DNA of 43,274 bases. It comes from Fluviicola sp. (GTDB lineage Bacteria > Bacteroidota > Bacteroidia > Flavobacteriales_D > Crocinitomicaceae). The stretch's first letter is position 1, and the number at the start of each line of letters is the position of its first letter. Made by a program: the position numbers and the translations under genes. The notes under the pieces are model-generated. The model saw only the letters and a list, made by a program, of their open reading frames with translations. It did no database searches and was not told the DNA's origin. The stretch spans positions 1-43,274 of the forward strand of contig NVXV01000025.1 in assembly GCA_002734085.1 (NCBI GenBank). The letters run 5' to 3'. Below are positions 1 through 8,345 of this stretch, piece by piece.

Positions 1-44
1 GTTATCCGATTCATTCTCTTCAAAAATACATCCTTAAATTGAGC

Positions 45-150
45 ACAGAAAAGTGCCATCGGCACGCAAAGCTAAATGCAATGGCAGCTATGCCATTGGC
101 TAAGTTGAACCTCCCTACCAAATTCTGAGTGCCGTAGGTACGAAATATGG
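45..150. repeat. REP-like hairpin cluster at the window start
   Basis: Three short palindromes lie close together in non-coding DNA. GTGCC-ATC-GGCAC at 53-65 is a perfect 5-bp stem. CAATGGCA-GCTA-TGCCATTG at 79-98 is a perfect 8-bp stem with a 4-base loop. GTGCC-GTA-GGTAC at 129-141 is a 5-bp stem with one G-T pair. The first and third share the GTGCC..GG.AC core. The stretch is more GC-rich than the coding DNA around it. This resembles repetitive extragenic palindromes of Bacteroidota, but only one cluster is visible, so multi-copy status is inferred. It lies just 3' of the minus-strand formyltransferase gene, and the T-run needed for a good terminator is not evident. Confidence 0.5.
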
Positions 151-159
151 AGCTAAACC

Positions 160-1002
160 CTATAATTTTTGCTTCTCAATTCTTTCTTGAAGAATATGTT
201 CCACTTCTAATAACTGCTCAAAGGACATTGGTTGTAATGGCTTTTCTGATCCAGATTGCTTTTTAGGAATAATCGATTTGTTTTCGAGTCCCTTCAAGAT
301 ATCTAAATATATTTCAGGTTTTTTAGAAGTCATTCTCCTTTGGATTATTGCAGTCGAGTCTCCTTCCAGAATGGGTTCTTCATAAAATTTCAAGATCGCT
401 CCACCGTCAAGATCTTTATTAACGAAAAAAGCAGTATTTCCGATTTTACCTCCTTCTTTGATCGTCCATTGAAGGGAATCTAACCCTTTATATTTTGGTA
501 ATAATCCTGGGTGAATACTAATTATTTTATATAAATCAGTTCCTAAAAGCGGTTCTTTTAACAACCAATTACTAGAGGCTAGGAGTAGGTAATCAATCTT
601 GTTTTCGATTAAAAATTTTTTAACGTCTTCTCCTGAATGCTTTTTTGTAGAGAAAACTGGGACTCCATTTTGTTCTGCGAAATTTTTAGTTGCAACTTTT
701 TTTATAATCGGTATAGTTTCAATATTTTTTTGGATGTAATTTTTAATAAATTTTGGAACTAAATTATCCCAAACCCTGCGAGTAATTCGCCTACTTAAGC
801 TATATTTTTTGAATTTTCGATTGAACTTGTCATGAGCATTTCTAAATATTAATTCGTTTTTCGAATATTTTTTTCGAATATCTTGTTCAATAATAACCGC
901 ATCAATGACAAAGTCATTTGCTTTGAAATGCTTTATAATATCTACTGTATATGGACATACAGGAGTGCTAAGTATTGCTACTTTCATGATTGTTCGGTTC
1001 AT
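160..1002 (-). CDS. Formyltransferase family protein (probable sugar N-formyltransferase)
   Basis: 280-residue protein of the formyltransferase fold shared by methionyl-tRNA formyltransferase, PurN and the sugar N-formyltransferases, which use 10-formyltetrahydrofolate. The signature is SIHPGLLPKYKG (residues 162-173) followed by DLDGGAIL (197-204). The family triad is Asn-x-His...Asp. Here His164 and Asp199 are present, but the Asn position is Ser162 (codon AGT). It is shorter than Fmt and sits behind a deacetylase-like gene in a polysaccharide locus, so a sugar substrate is more likely than initiator tRNA (inference). The start overlaps the 3' end of the upstream gene by 35 bases. An in-frame ATG at 987, giving MKVAILSTPVC, matches the usual beta-strand start of the family and may be the true start (20-base overlap). 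Neither has a Shine-Dalgarno sequence. Confidence 0.75.
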   Translation of the reverse strand: MNRTIMKVAILSTPVCPYTVDIIKHFKANDFVIDAVIIEQDIRKKYSKNELIFRNAHDKFNRKFKKYSLSRRITRRVWDNLVPKFIKNYIQKNIETIPIIKKVATKNFAEQNGVPVFSTKKHSGEDVKKFLIENKIDYLLLASSNWLLKEPLLGTDLYKIISIHPGLLPKYKGLDSLQWTIKEGGKIGNTAFFVNKDLDGGAILKFYEEPILEGDSTAIIQRRMTSKKPEIYLDILKGLENKSIIPKKQSGSEKPLQPMSFEQLLEVEHILQERIEKQKL

Positions 1003-2332
1003 TTATATGATTCAAAAGTTGTTTACCACTCATATACGTTGTTTTTAGTGACTCAACATAATCCAAAATTTGAGAAAGAACAGATTCCCATTTACCGTAT
1101 TTATAGTCTGAATAATAGTTGTTGTGCCAAAGTATACTTAGGATACCATTAAATTTAGCAACTTCGTTGATTGTATTTTTACATGCCTCAAGTTCACTTT
1201 CAACGGTTCCCCCCATATACTTGTTATGGTCTAGTGTTCCATACATAATTGTTAATGGTATTTCAATAACCTTTGTAGGCTCCTCTGTTGAAAAATTATA
1301 TAGGTAAAAGGGAGTACAGGTGGAATGACGGAATCCAATATGCTCTGCAAAATATACACTATTGTCGTAAGAAAGTGTGCAATTGTCCAAGATTGAAGGA
1401 ATTAGATCTATTTCATACATTAAAAAATGATAACGATTTCCAATAATTTTTTGAGGAAAACGACTGATATCATCCGCCATGTGTTGTTCATCTAAACCAG
1501 ACCCTAAACTTCCATGCAGGCCAACTTCACTTTTGTAATGTTTAATCTTATCAAATACAGCTTTTATTTTACTTGAATTAATTTTGTAGTCTGCGTTTGC
1601 TTCAGTAACATTTTTTACTGAACCACGGCGCGGAATAAAAAAGAATGTAGACGATATATTTCTTTTTTTCTCAAACTCTAAGATCCTATCAAAATTGAAC
1701 CAATGATCTTTTTTGAAAGGGCGCTGACCAATGATTTTTGTAGCAGAAATCACCTTTTTGGATTTTACTTGATGAAATGCATCCTGAATCCAGCCTGACT
1801 GGCAAACATCTATATCATGAGAAATAAATGTGACAAAGTTTTTTTTCTCAAATTTTTGGGGAACATTATTTAAACCATAAGCCATACAAATAGCTTTAGA
1901 CAGAATTGAGTAATAATAGTTTACTACGGGAAGTTCTATTATTCCGAGTTCTTTTTGTAAACTAGACTCATAAGGAAATCGTCCGTGTTGGTCAACTTTA
2001 CCTTTTTCTAGCTCTTGCCATCCACTTAAAAAGAAGAAAGCAGATCCAATGATATCATAGTTGATGATCACAGAGCCGTCATCCTCAATGGAGATAATTT
2101 CTTTTGATTTATCTTTTGTAAAAAGGAAAGGAATTTCCTGATCTAACCAGTTATCCCATACAATAGCGTTTTTATTTAATTTCGTTGACTGCTCACTAAA
2201 AAATGAATCCGAGTGGTTCACTACTTTAATTTTCCCAGAAGATCTAATCCCGTAAGATATATCTACAGTATCTTGATCTAAATCATGAATGAGAAAATAA
2301 TTTTTTAAAACATAGTGCTTTATTTTTGACAT
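968..2332 (-). CDS. Polysaccharide deacetylase-like protein (CE4/NodB-related)
   Basis: 454-residue protein. The C-terminal two thirds resemble the CE4/NodB deacetylase-like barrel. VTFISHDIDV (168-176) occupies the place of the TFDDG motif, with Asp173 and Asp175. STFFFIPRRGS (228-238) is the next strand, and VGLHGSLGS (270-278) carries the motif-2 histidine, His273. The classical HxxxH metal pair is incomplete, since no second His follows at +4. The first 160 residues form a separate N-terminal region typical of long Bacteroidota members of this group. No signal peptide is seen, so it is probably cytoplasmic, unlike peptidoglycan deacetylases. It overlaps the formyltransferase start and is probably co-transcribed with it, modifying a sugar precursor or surface glycan (inference). 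The precise substrate cannot be told. Confidence 0.72.
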   Translation of the reverse strand: MSKIKHYVLKNYFLIHDLDQDTVDISYGIRSSGKIKVVNHSDSFFSEQSTKLNKNAIVWDNWLDQEIPFLFTKDKSKEIISIEDDGSVIINYDIIGSAFFFLSGWQELEKGKVDQHGRFPYESSLQKELGIIELPVVNYYYSILSKAICMAYGLNNVPQKFEKKNFVTFISHDIDVCQSGWIQDAFHQVKSKKVISATKIIGQRPFKKDHWFNFDRILEFEKKRNISSTFFFIPRRGSVKNVTEANADYKINSSKIKAVFDKIKHYKSEVGLHGSLGSGLDEQHMADDISRFPQKIIGNRYHFLMYEIDLIPSILDNCTLSYDNSVYFAEHIGFRHSTCTPFYLYNFSTEEPTKVIEIPLTIMYGTLDHNKYMGGTVESELEACKNTINEVAKFNGILSILWHNNYYSDYKYGKWESVLSQILDYVESLKTTYMSGKQLLNHINEPNNHESSNT

Positions 2333-2508
2333 AATAATGAATAGATATTATCGCTACTAAGTTAAAAATAGAATACAGTAAACTACAAATTGTGTTTATT
2401 TATTCCTAAATATTCAATTCTATTTTTGAATTTATAAAGAACAACATTGAATTAATTTGATAGTTAGACTTAGTATATGTACAAACTTCAAGAAGATTTA
2501 CAATATGT

Positions 2509-3564
2509 TTATCCGCTACGTTTACCTCTAAATACAATGTTAATTATAGCTTTAAAAAACAATTTAGTATCTGTGAAATAAGGATTTTTAGTCTTCATAT
2601 CTAAATACTTTTTCTCGCATTCTAATACGCTATTCAAACTACTTTTTTCGTTGAAAGCTACATACGGTGGTATACAACCTGGTTTGAATCGAGATCTTTG
2701 ATTTTTAAGTTCTTCTGGAAGTGCGTCAAAGTATACTTTAGATACGGGACGAACACCGACAAGTTTCATATCTCCTTTTAAAACATTTAAGAGCTGTGGT
2801 ATTTCGTCAATCCAGTATTTTCGCATTAATTTAGACCATCTAGACATTCTGAAATCATCTTTGATTTTTCCGTTTTCCCCGTATCCATTCGTCCTTATTA
2901 AATAAGATTGAATAAACTCGGAATATGGGTGCATTGTACGAAACTTATAAACGCCAATAATTTTACCATTTTTACCAACACGGTTCATTTTGAATAAAGG
3001 TCCATAGCTTGGTTTGACAGCTAAAGGCTCTTTTGCTTTCTTCACAGTGAATAAATGAAGATTATCTACACGACGTACTCCATCTATTTCAAAACCACAA
3101 CTAACAAGACGTCCAAGAACTTCTGCTTTTGAAATTAACCTACCTTTTCCTCGAGTGATACCGAAATAAATCTTTCTAATTCCCCAGACTTTAGGAGCTA
3201 TTCTAAAAAATGCGAAATCCCAAACGCGTACAAAACCTCCAATAATAGGAATATTTCTACCCTTACGAGCTTCTCTATAGTTCTCTAAAGTTTTAACAAC
3301 TCCAACATAATAATCACCAACATTCAGCGCTCTATTTACTTTTTCAAAATGTTTATTAATGTAACGAATGTCATTTATACGATTGAGTTCAAGATGAAGA
3401 CCATTACCAGAATCTATATCAAGTGACCGATGAATCTCATGCTTTAAGTCAAAACCATCATCAACTTTTTTACTTAACAGAGCATTGATTATTCGACTAT
3501 CAATCTGTGATACAGAGTATTGATTAACCTTTCCATCGTACGTAGTTACATCATCAGTTTTCAT
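2509..3564 (-). CDS. Initiating sugar phosphotransferase (bacterial sugar transferase family) with extended N-terminus
   Basis: 351-residue protein. The C-terminal half (about 188-345) is a bacterial sugar transferase domain, which moves a sugar-1-phosphate from a nucleotide sugar to undecaprenyl phosphate. Visible motifs are FKMNRVGKNGK (191-201), VYKFRTMHP (205-213), the catalytic Asp-Glu pair in WIDEIPQLLNVLKGD (Asp253-Glu254), KLVGVRPVS (267-275) and FKPGCIPPY (293-301). The usual VGPRP has become VGVRP. The N-terminal 185 residues have no convincing transmembrane helix. Segments around 62-95 (INDIRYINKHFEKVN.., VGDYYVGVVKTLENY) read like the end of a class I methyltransferase fold, and 105-140 may be an amphipathic membrane-binding part. 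It probably starts synthesis of a capsule or O-antigen-like glycan. Confidence 0.8.
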   Translation of the reverse strand: MKTDDVTTYDGKVNQYSVSQIDSRIINALLSKKVDDGFDLKHEIHRSLDIDSGNGLHLELNRINDIRYINKHFEKVNRALNVGDYYVGVVKTLENYREARKGRNIPIIGGFVRVWDFAFFRIAPKVWGIRKIYFGITRGKGRLISKAEVLGRLVSCGFEIDGVRRVDNLHLFTVKKAKEPLAVKPSYGPLFKMNRVGKNGKIIGVYKFRTMHPYSEFIQSYLIRTNGYGENGKIKDDFRMSRWSKLMRKYWIDEIPQLLNVLKGDMKLVGVRPVSKVYFDALPEELKNQRSRFKPGCIPPYVAFNEKSSLNSVLECEKKYLDMKTKNPYFTDTKLFFKAIINIVFRGKRSG

Positions 3565-3693
3565 AATAAATCCTAAAATTCTCTAAAAAATCATTATTTG
3601 ATAAATAGAAAATTCATTTTTCCCAGTTAATAATGAGCATTTTGTAGTGTTAATTACGCTAGAATTTGCTAATTGGTTTCCAAAAGTACTAAA

Positions 3694-6471
3694 TTAAAGT
3701 ACATTTTTTAAAAAAGAGCTGGTATACCCTAGCTTTCCTTTAACCAATTCTTCTGGGGAACCTTGAAATATGAGGGTGCCACCTTTTTCTCCTCCTTCTG
3801 GTCCCAAGTCAATAACCCAGTCAGCATTTTTCACTACGTCCATGTCGTGTTCTATAATAATAACAGAGTGACCAACATCAATGAGTCGGTTTAGAGAGAT
3901 GAGTAGTTTGTTAATGTCATCGAAATGTAAACCTGTTGTTGGCTCATCGAAAATAAAAAGAGTAGGAGATGGATTTTTTGATTTTGTTAAGAACGATGCT
4001 AATTTTATACGTTGTGCTTCTCCGCCAGATAAAGTTGAAGAGGGTTGTCCTAAAGTTAAATAACCCAATCCAACATCAAACAAAGGCTGAATTTTTTCAA
4101 CTACTTTTCCCTCAAGTCTTGAATCAACTTCTTTAAAAAAATCAAGTGCTTCCTGGATATTCATTTCTAAAATATCAGCTATAGATTTGTCTCTGTATTT
4201 TATCTCTAATGCTTCTTCCTTATAGCGTCGACCATTACAGCTTTCACAAGTCAAATGAACATCTGCCATGAACTGCATAGAAACGGTAATTACACCTTCT
4301 CCTTCACACATTTCACAGCGACCACCCGAAACGTTAAAGCTGAAGTATCCAGGTTTTAAACCACGCATTTTTGCTGGTTTCTGTCTTGAGTATAAGTCTC
4401 GGATTTCATCAAACGCTTTGACATATGTCACAGGATTACTTCTGGAAGAGCGACCAATTGGATTTTGATCTACAAATTCAATGGAATCAATCTGCGAAAA
4501 GTCTCCGGTAATTTCTTCGTGCTCTCCTATTTTGTTACCATGCACTCCTAACTTCTTATTTAAACCTGGGTACAAAATATTCTTCACTAACGTGGATTTT
4601 CCAGAGCCACTAACGCCAGTAACGCAAACCATTCCGTGAAGAGGGAATTTAACACTGATGTTTTTAAGATTATTTTCTTTAGCTCCAATTACATGTATCG
4701 CATCACTTAATTTTCTTCTCTTTTCAGGAATGGGAATAGATTTTTTTCCTGTTAAATAATCAGCTGTGAGACTATTTTTAGCACTTTTCAATTTCGCATG
4801 TGTACCTTGAAATACAATGTTTCCTCCGTTGATACCTGCACGAGGACCAATATCAAGTACTTCATCGGCCGCTTTCATAATCGCTTCCTCGTGCTCAACA
4901 ATGATCACAGTATTCCCTAAGTCTCTCAGTTCTTTAAGCACATTGATTAACCGCTGTGTATCCTTTGGGTGCAGTCCAATACTTGGTTCGTCTAAGATAT
5001 ACATCGATCCAACTAAACTGCTACCTAGGGACGTAGCTAAATTTATTCGTTGAGACTCTCCACCAGATAAAGAATTCGCTTGACGATTTAAAGTAAGATA
5101 ACCCAAACCAACTTCATTTAACCATTTCAAACGACTTTTAATTTCAGTTAAAATACGTTTAGACACTTCTTTTTGGTGTTTATCTAGCTTGATGTTTTCA
5201 AAAAATGTAATATTATCCTCAATACTTGTTAAAACAATATCTGAAATAGTTTTTTTATCTATTTTAACGTAGGTAGTGTCTTTTCTAAGTCGCGTTCCTT
5301 TACAATCATGACATTTTGTTTTGCCACGATAACGAGCAAGCATTACTCTGTGATAAATCTTATATGTTTTAGATGCTAAATAATCAAAGAAATGATTGAT
5401 TCCTTTTATTTTTCCGTCACCATTCCACAAAAACTCTATTTGTTCATCTGTAAGTTCTTCAACAGGACGATGAATAGGAAATTCAAGATGAGAAGAAGCC
5501 ATAATAAAACGGTCGAGGTACCTCCCCATTTTATCACCCTTCCACGGAGCAACAGCACCTTCATAAACAGATAGTTTTTTATTTGGAATCACTAAATCGC
5601 GATCGATACCGATTACTGATCCAAATCCTTCACATGTTTTACAAGCACCAAACGGATTGTTGAATGTAAAAAAATGTAGAGATGGTTCTTGAAATTCAAT
5701 TCCATCTAATTCAAAGCGATTGGAGAATTTTTTGAATGTATCTTCTTCAGGATAGTAAATCCAACAGGATCCATTTCCTTCGGCAAACGCCAGCTGAATT
5801 GAATCACCGATACGAGATAAAAAGTCTTCATCGTCTTTTTTTACAGTAATTCTATCTATAACTAACTCTAAAGATTTTAATTTTTTCGGGACGTTATCTA
5901 TTAAGTCATTTAAGTTATTCACAGTACCATCAATTCTAACTCTCGCGAAACCTTGCTCTCGGAAAATTTCCAACTGCCGTTCTATACCATAACGCTGATA
6001 ATTCTCAATTGGTGAAATTATCATTGCTTTGCTTCCTTCAGAATGATTTAAAATACTGTCAATAACATCTGTAACAGAATGCTTTTTTACTTCTTTCCCT
6101 GAAACAGGTGAATAGGTTTTTCCTACACGAGCAAAAAGTACTTTTAAATAATCGTATACTTCGGTAACTGTTCCAACTGTTGACCTCGGGTTTGTAGAAG
6201 TCACTTTTTGTTCGATAGCCACCGCTGGAGCGACTCCTTTAATGAAATCAACATCAGGTTTGTCAAGTTTGCCTAAAAACTGTCTTGCATAAGCGGATAA
6301 ACTTTCGATATACCTACGTTGCCCTTCGGCATAGAGTGTATCAAATGCCAAAGAAGATTTACCTGAACCCGAAAGTCCTGTAATTACAGTCATCTTTCCA
6401 TGAGGGATTTTAACTTCCAAATCCTTCAAGTTGTGTGTTCGAGCACCTTTGATATGGATGTTTTTCTCCAT
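3694..6471 (-). CDS. uvrA: Excinuclease ABC subunit A
   Basis: Damage-recognition ATPase of nucleotide excision repair, partner of UvrB. At 925 residues from the chosen start it has normal family length. It has two ABC ATPase modules: Walker A GLSGSGKSS near the N-terminus with LSGGESQR and LDEPSIGLH, then GVSGSGKST with LSGGEAQR and FDEPTTGLH. Both zinc-binding modules are present (CKTCEGFG paired with CHDCKGTR, and CEMCEGEG paired with CESCNGRR). The UvrB-binding part with TSTNPRSTVGTVTEVYDYLK follows the first Walker A. An upstream in-frame ATG at 6501 exists, but the ATG at 6471 is preferred: GAGGAG lies 4 bases before it, the product begins MEKNIHIKGARTHNLK as in the family, and it avoids a 29-base overlap with the ABC exporter gene, whose stop is one base upstream. 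Probably co-transcribed with that gene. Confidence 0.97.
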   Translation of the reverse strand: MEKNIHIKGARTHNLKDLEVKIPHGKMTVITGLSGSGKSSLAFDTLYAEGQRRYIESLSAYARQFLGKLDKPDVDFIKGVAPAVAIEQKVTSTNPRSTVGTVTEVYDYLKVLFARVGKTYSPVSGKEVKKHSVTDVIDSILNHSEGSKAMIISPIENYQRYGIERQLEIFREQGFARVRIDGTVNNLNDLIDNVPKKLKSLELVIDRITVKKDDEDFLSRIGDSIQLAFAEGNGSCWIYYPEEDTFKKFSNRFELDGIEFQEPSLHFFTFNNPFGACKTCEGFGSVIGIDRDLVIPNKKLSVYEGAVAPWKGDKMGRYLDRFIMASSHLEFPIHRPVEELTDEQIEFLWNGDGKIKGINHFFDYLASKTYKIYHRVMLARYRGKTKCHDCKGTRLRKDTTYVKIDKKTISDIVLTSIEDNITFFENIKLDKHQKEVSKRILTEIKSRLKWLNEVGLGYLTLNRQANSLSGGESQRINLATSLGSSLVGSMYILDEPSIGLHPKDTQRLINVLKELRDLGNTVIIVEHEEAIMKAADEVLDIGPRAGINGGNIVFQGTHAKLKSAKNSLTADYLTGKKSIPIPEKRRKLSDAIHVIGAKENNLKNISVKFPLHGMVCVTGVSGSGKSTLVKNILYPGLNKKLGVHGNKIGEHEEITGDFSQIDSIEFVDQNPIGRSSRSNPVTYVKAFDEIRDLYSRQKPAKMRGLKPGYFSFNVSGGRCEMCEGEGVITVSMQFMADVHLTCESCNGRRYKEEALEIKYRDKSIADILEMNIQEALDFFKEVDSRLEGKVVEKIQPLFDVGLGYLTLGQPSSTLSGGEAQRIKLASFLTKSKNPSPTLFIFDEPTTGLHFDDINKLLISLNRLIDVGHSVIIIEHDMDVVKNADWVIDLGPEGGEKGGTLIFQGSPEELVKGKLGYTSSFLKNVL

Positions 6472-6472
6472 G

Positions 6473-8245
6473 TTACTCCTCTTCTTTACTTTTTTCGGCA
6501 TCTTCTAGCAGTTGTTTGGTATACATATCTGCATAAACACCTTTTTTAGCTAAAAGTTCTTCGTGACTACCTTCTTCAATTTTTCTTCCATTATCTAATA
6601 CTAAGATATGGTCAGCATTTCGTATGGAGGAAACACGGTGACTTACGATAAGCGTTGTATTTTTTTCTATCTGATCTTTGATGTTGCCAAGAATAATTTC
6701 TTCGGTTTCAGTATCTACAGCAGAAAGACAATCGTCCAATATTAAAAACTTAGGTTTTCGGATTAAAGCACGAGCAATGCTCACACGTTGCTTTTGTCCA
6801 CCACTTAAGTTTACTCCTCGTTCACCTAGTACAGTATCTAATCCTTGTTTGAATTCTTCGATATTATGCCAGACATGAGCTGTTTTTAGTACATTTTTGA
6901 CATCATTATCATCCGCATTCTGATCAGAGGATAGGCCGAATTTTACATTATTTCGTATAGAGTCCGAAAACAAAAATACTTCTTGCGGCACTACACCAGT
7001 TTGTTTTCGGAACTCTTCAATATTCACTGTTGGAAGTGGTTTGTCATCAATTCTAATTTCTCCATCAATAGGATCAAATTGCCGCATGAGCAAATTGATA
7101 ACAGTACTTTTACCCGATCCAGTCCTTCCTAAGATGGCTAAAGTTTCTCCTTTCTTAATCTCAAAAGACAAGTTACGAATTGCTTCAATTCCTGAAGATT
7201 CAAATGTATAGGAAACATTGTCAAAAGTTATTTTTCCATCAAAGTTAAATGGTTGATAGTTGTTGTTTTTAATTTCAGGTTCTTCCTTTAAAAATTCGTT
7301 AATTCTCTCCTGACTAGCCGCGGCTCTTTGAACCAGAGAAGTCACCCAGCCGACACTTGCGAAAGGCCATGTTAGCATGTTAACGTAAAATATAAATGCA
7401 ACGATATCTCCTTCAGAAATTGAATTTTGAGTTTCAAAGGAAAGTACTCCTCCAAGATAAATAGTTAAAATTGTACTTATTCCAATCAAGAAGGTGATAG
7501 TAGGCATGAAAAACGCATTCGTTTTTACAAGATCCATGTGCTTTTTCAAGTACGTATTTGCAGAATCGTCAAAATTCTTTTGAAATCGTTTTTCTCCACC
7601 GTATGCTTTTAATACTGTGATTCCTGAAAAAGACTCTTGGACGATAGTTGAAATTTTTGATTGTTCACGTTGTACTCTTTCACTTTGACGATTCATTCTA
7701 CTTGAAACTTTATAAACGAGAAAAGACATTATGGGAAGTGGAGTTAAAGTATAAAGTGTTAATTCGCCACTAATGTTTATCATCGCATAAATCGTAAATG
7801 TGAACAGAATTACCAAATTAACGGTATACATTACACCAGGTCCTAAATACATTCTGACCTTGGTAACATCCTCAGAAATTCTGTTCATTAAATCTCCTGT
7901 ATTATTTCGTTTGTAAAAATTATAAGTCAATCTTTGGTATTGCCTGTAAATTTCATTTTTAAGGTCATATTCGATATAGCGAGAAACAATAATGATCGTT
8001 TGACGGGTGAAAAACAGAAATACACCTTTTCCTAAAGAAAGTAAAATATATATTCCACCTAAGGATAATGCTAAATCCAACCAGTTTTCAGGGTCAAAAT
8101 TCTTATCGAATTGATTAACTGCATCCTTGACTATGAGCGGCATATTGACATGAAAGAAATTAGAGCCGATGATAAATACTATCCCCAGGAGTAACCTCCA
8201 TTTGTATTTTATTAAATATTTGTTGAGATAGCTAAGAGACTTCAT
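6473..8245 (-). CDS. ABC exporter, fused permease and ATPase (MsbA/MdlA-like half-transporter)
   Basis: 590-residue half-transporter. The N-terminal part (about 15-310) has six membrane segments of the type I exporter fold, and residues about 330-575 are the nucleotide-binding domain. Motifs are Walker A GRTGSGKST, signature LSGGQKQR, Walker B FLILDD (Asp504-Asp505), D-loop SAVD and the H-loop His in IVSHRVSS. The catalytic base after Walker B, normally Glu, is Asp505. That substitution is typical of the degenerate half of heterodimeric exporters such as BmrC/YheI and MdlA. No partner half-transporter lies in the window. The substrate is unknown (lipid or drug-like molecules in the family). 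The stop codon abuts the uvrA start, so the two are probably one operon. Confidence 0.9.
   Translation of the reverse strand: MKSLSYLNKYLIKYKWRLLLGIVFIIGSNFFHVNMPLIVKDAVNQFDKNFDPENWLDLALSLGGIYILLSLGKGVFLFFTRQTIIIVSRYIEYDLKNEIYRQYQRLTYNFYKRNNTGDLMNRISEDVTKVRMYLGPGVMYTVNLVILFTFTIYAMINISGELTLYTLTPLPIMSFLVYKVSSRMNRQSERVQREQSKISTIVQESFSGITVLKAYGGEKRFQKNFDDSANTYLKKHMDLVKTNAFFMPTITFLIGISTILTIYLGGVLSFETQNSISEGDIVAFIFYVNMLTWPFASVGWVTSLVQRAAASQERINEFLKEEPEIKNNNYQPFNFDGKITFDNVSYTFESSGIEAIRNLSFEIKKGETLAILGRTGSGKSTVINLLMRQFDPIDGEIRIDDKPLPTVNIEEFRKQTGVVPQEVFLFSDSIRNNVKFGLSSDQNADDNDVKNVLKTAHVWHNIEEFKQGLDTVLGERGVNLSGGQKQRVSIARALIRKPKFLILDDCLSAVDTETEEIILGNIKDQIEKNTTLIVSHRVSSIRNADHILVLDNGRKIEEGSHEELLAKKGVYADMYTKQLLEDAEKSKEEE
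6476..6481 (-). promoter_or_regulatory. Shine-Dalgarno sequence deciding the uvrA start
   Basis: Read on the minus strand, GAGGAG followed by TAAC and ATG. The TAA within it is the stop codon of the upstream ABC exporter. Strong Shine-Dalgarno sites are uncommon in Bacteroidota, so this one is informative and supports starting uvrA at 6471 rather than 6501. Confidence 0.6.
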
Positions 8246-8294
8246 CTATTAATTTTCTATTTTTGCACTCAAATGCTCGCTGTTTTTGTGTTGG

Positions 8295-8302
8295 CAAAAG
8301 TA
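8295..8302 (-). promoter_or_regulatory. Possible -7 element upstream of the ABC exporter-uvrA operon
   Basis: TACTTTTG on the minus strand matches the Bacteroidota -7 consensus TAnnTTTG, about 50 bases before the exporter ATG. No clear TTTG is seen at the -33 distance, so this is a partial match only. Confidence 0.3.
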
Positions 8303-8345
8303 GCCATTTGATTTTAAAGTTGGATTAAAATTATACCTTATTGCA

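Noticed and set aside
883-1152. Plus-strand open frame across the overlap of the first two genes
   Set aside because: Lies opposite two well-supported minus-strand genes and shows no domain or signal.
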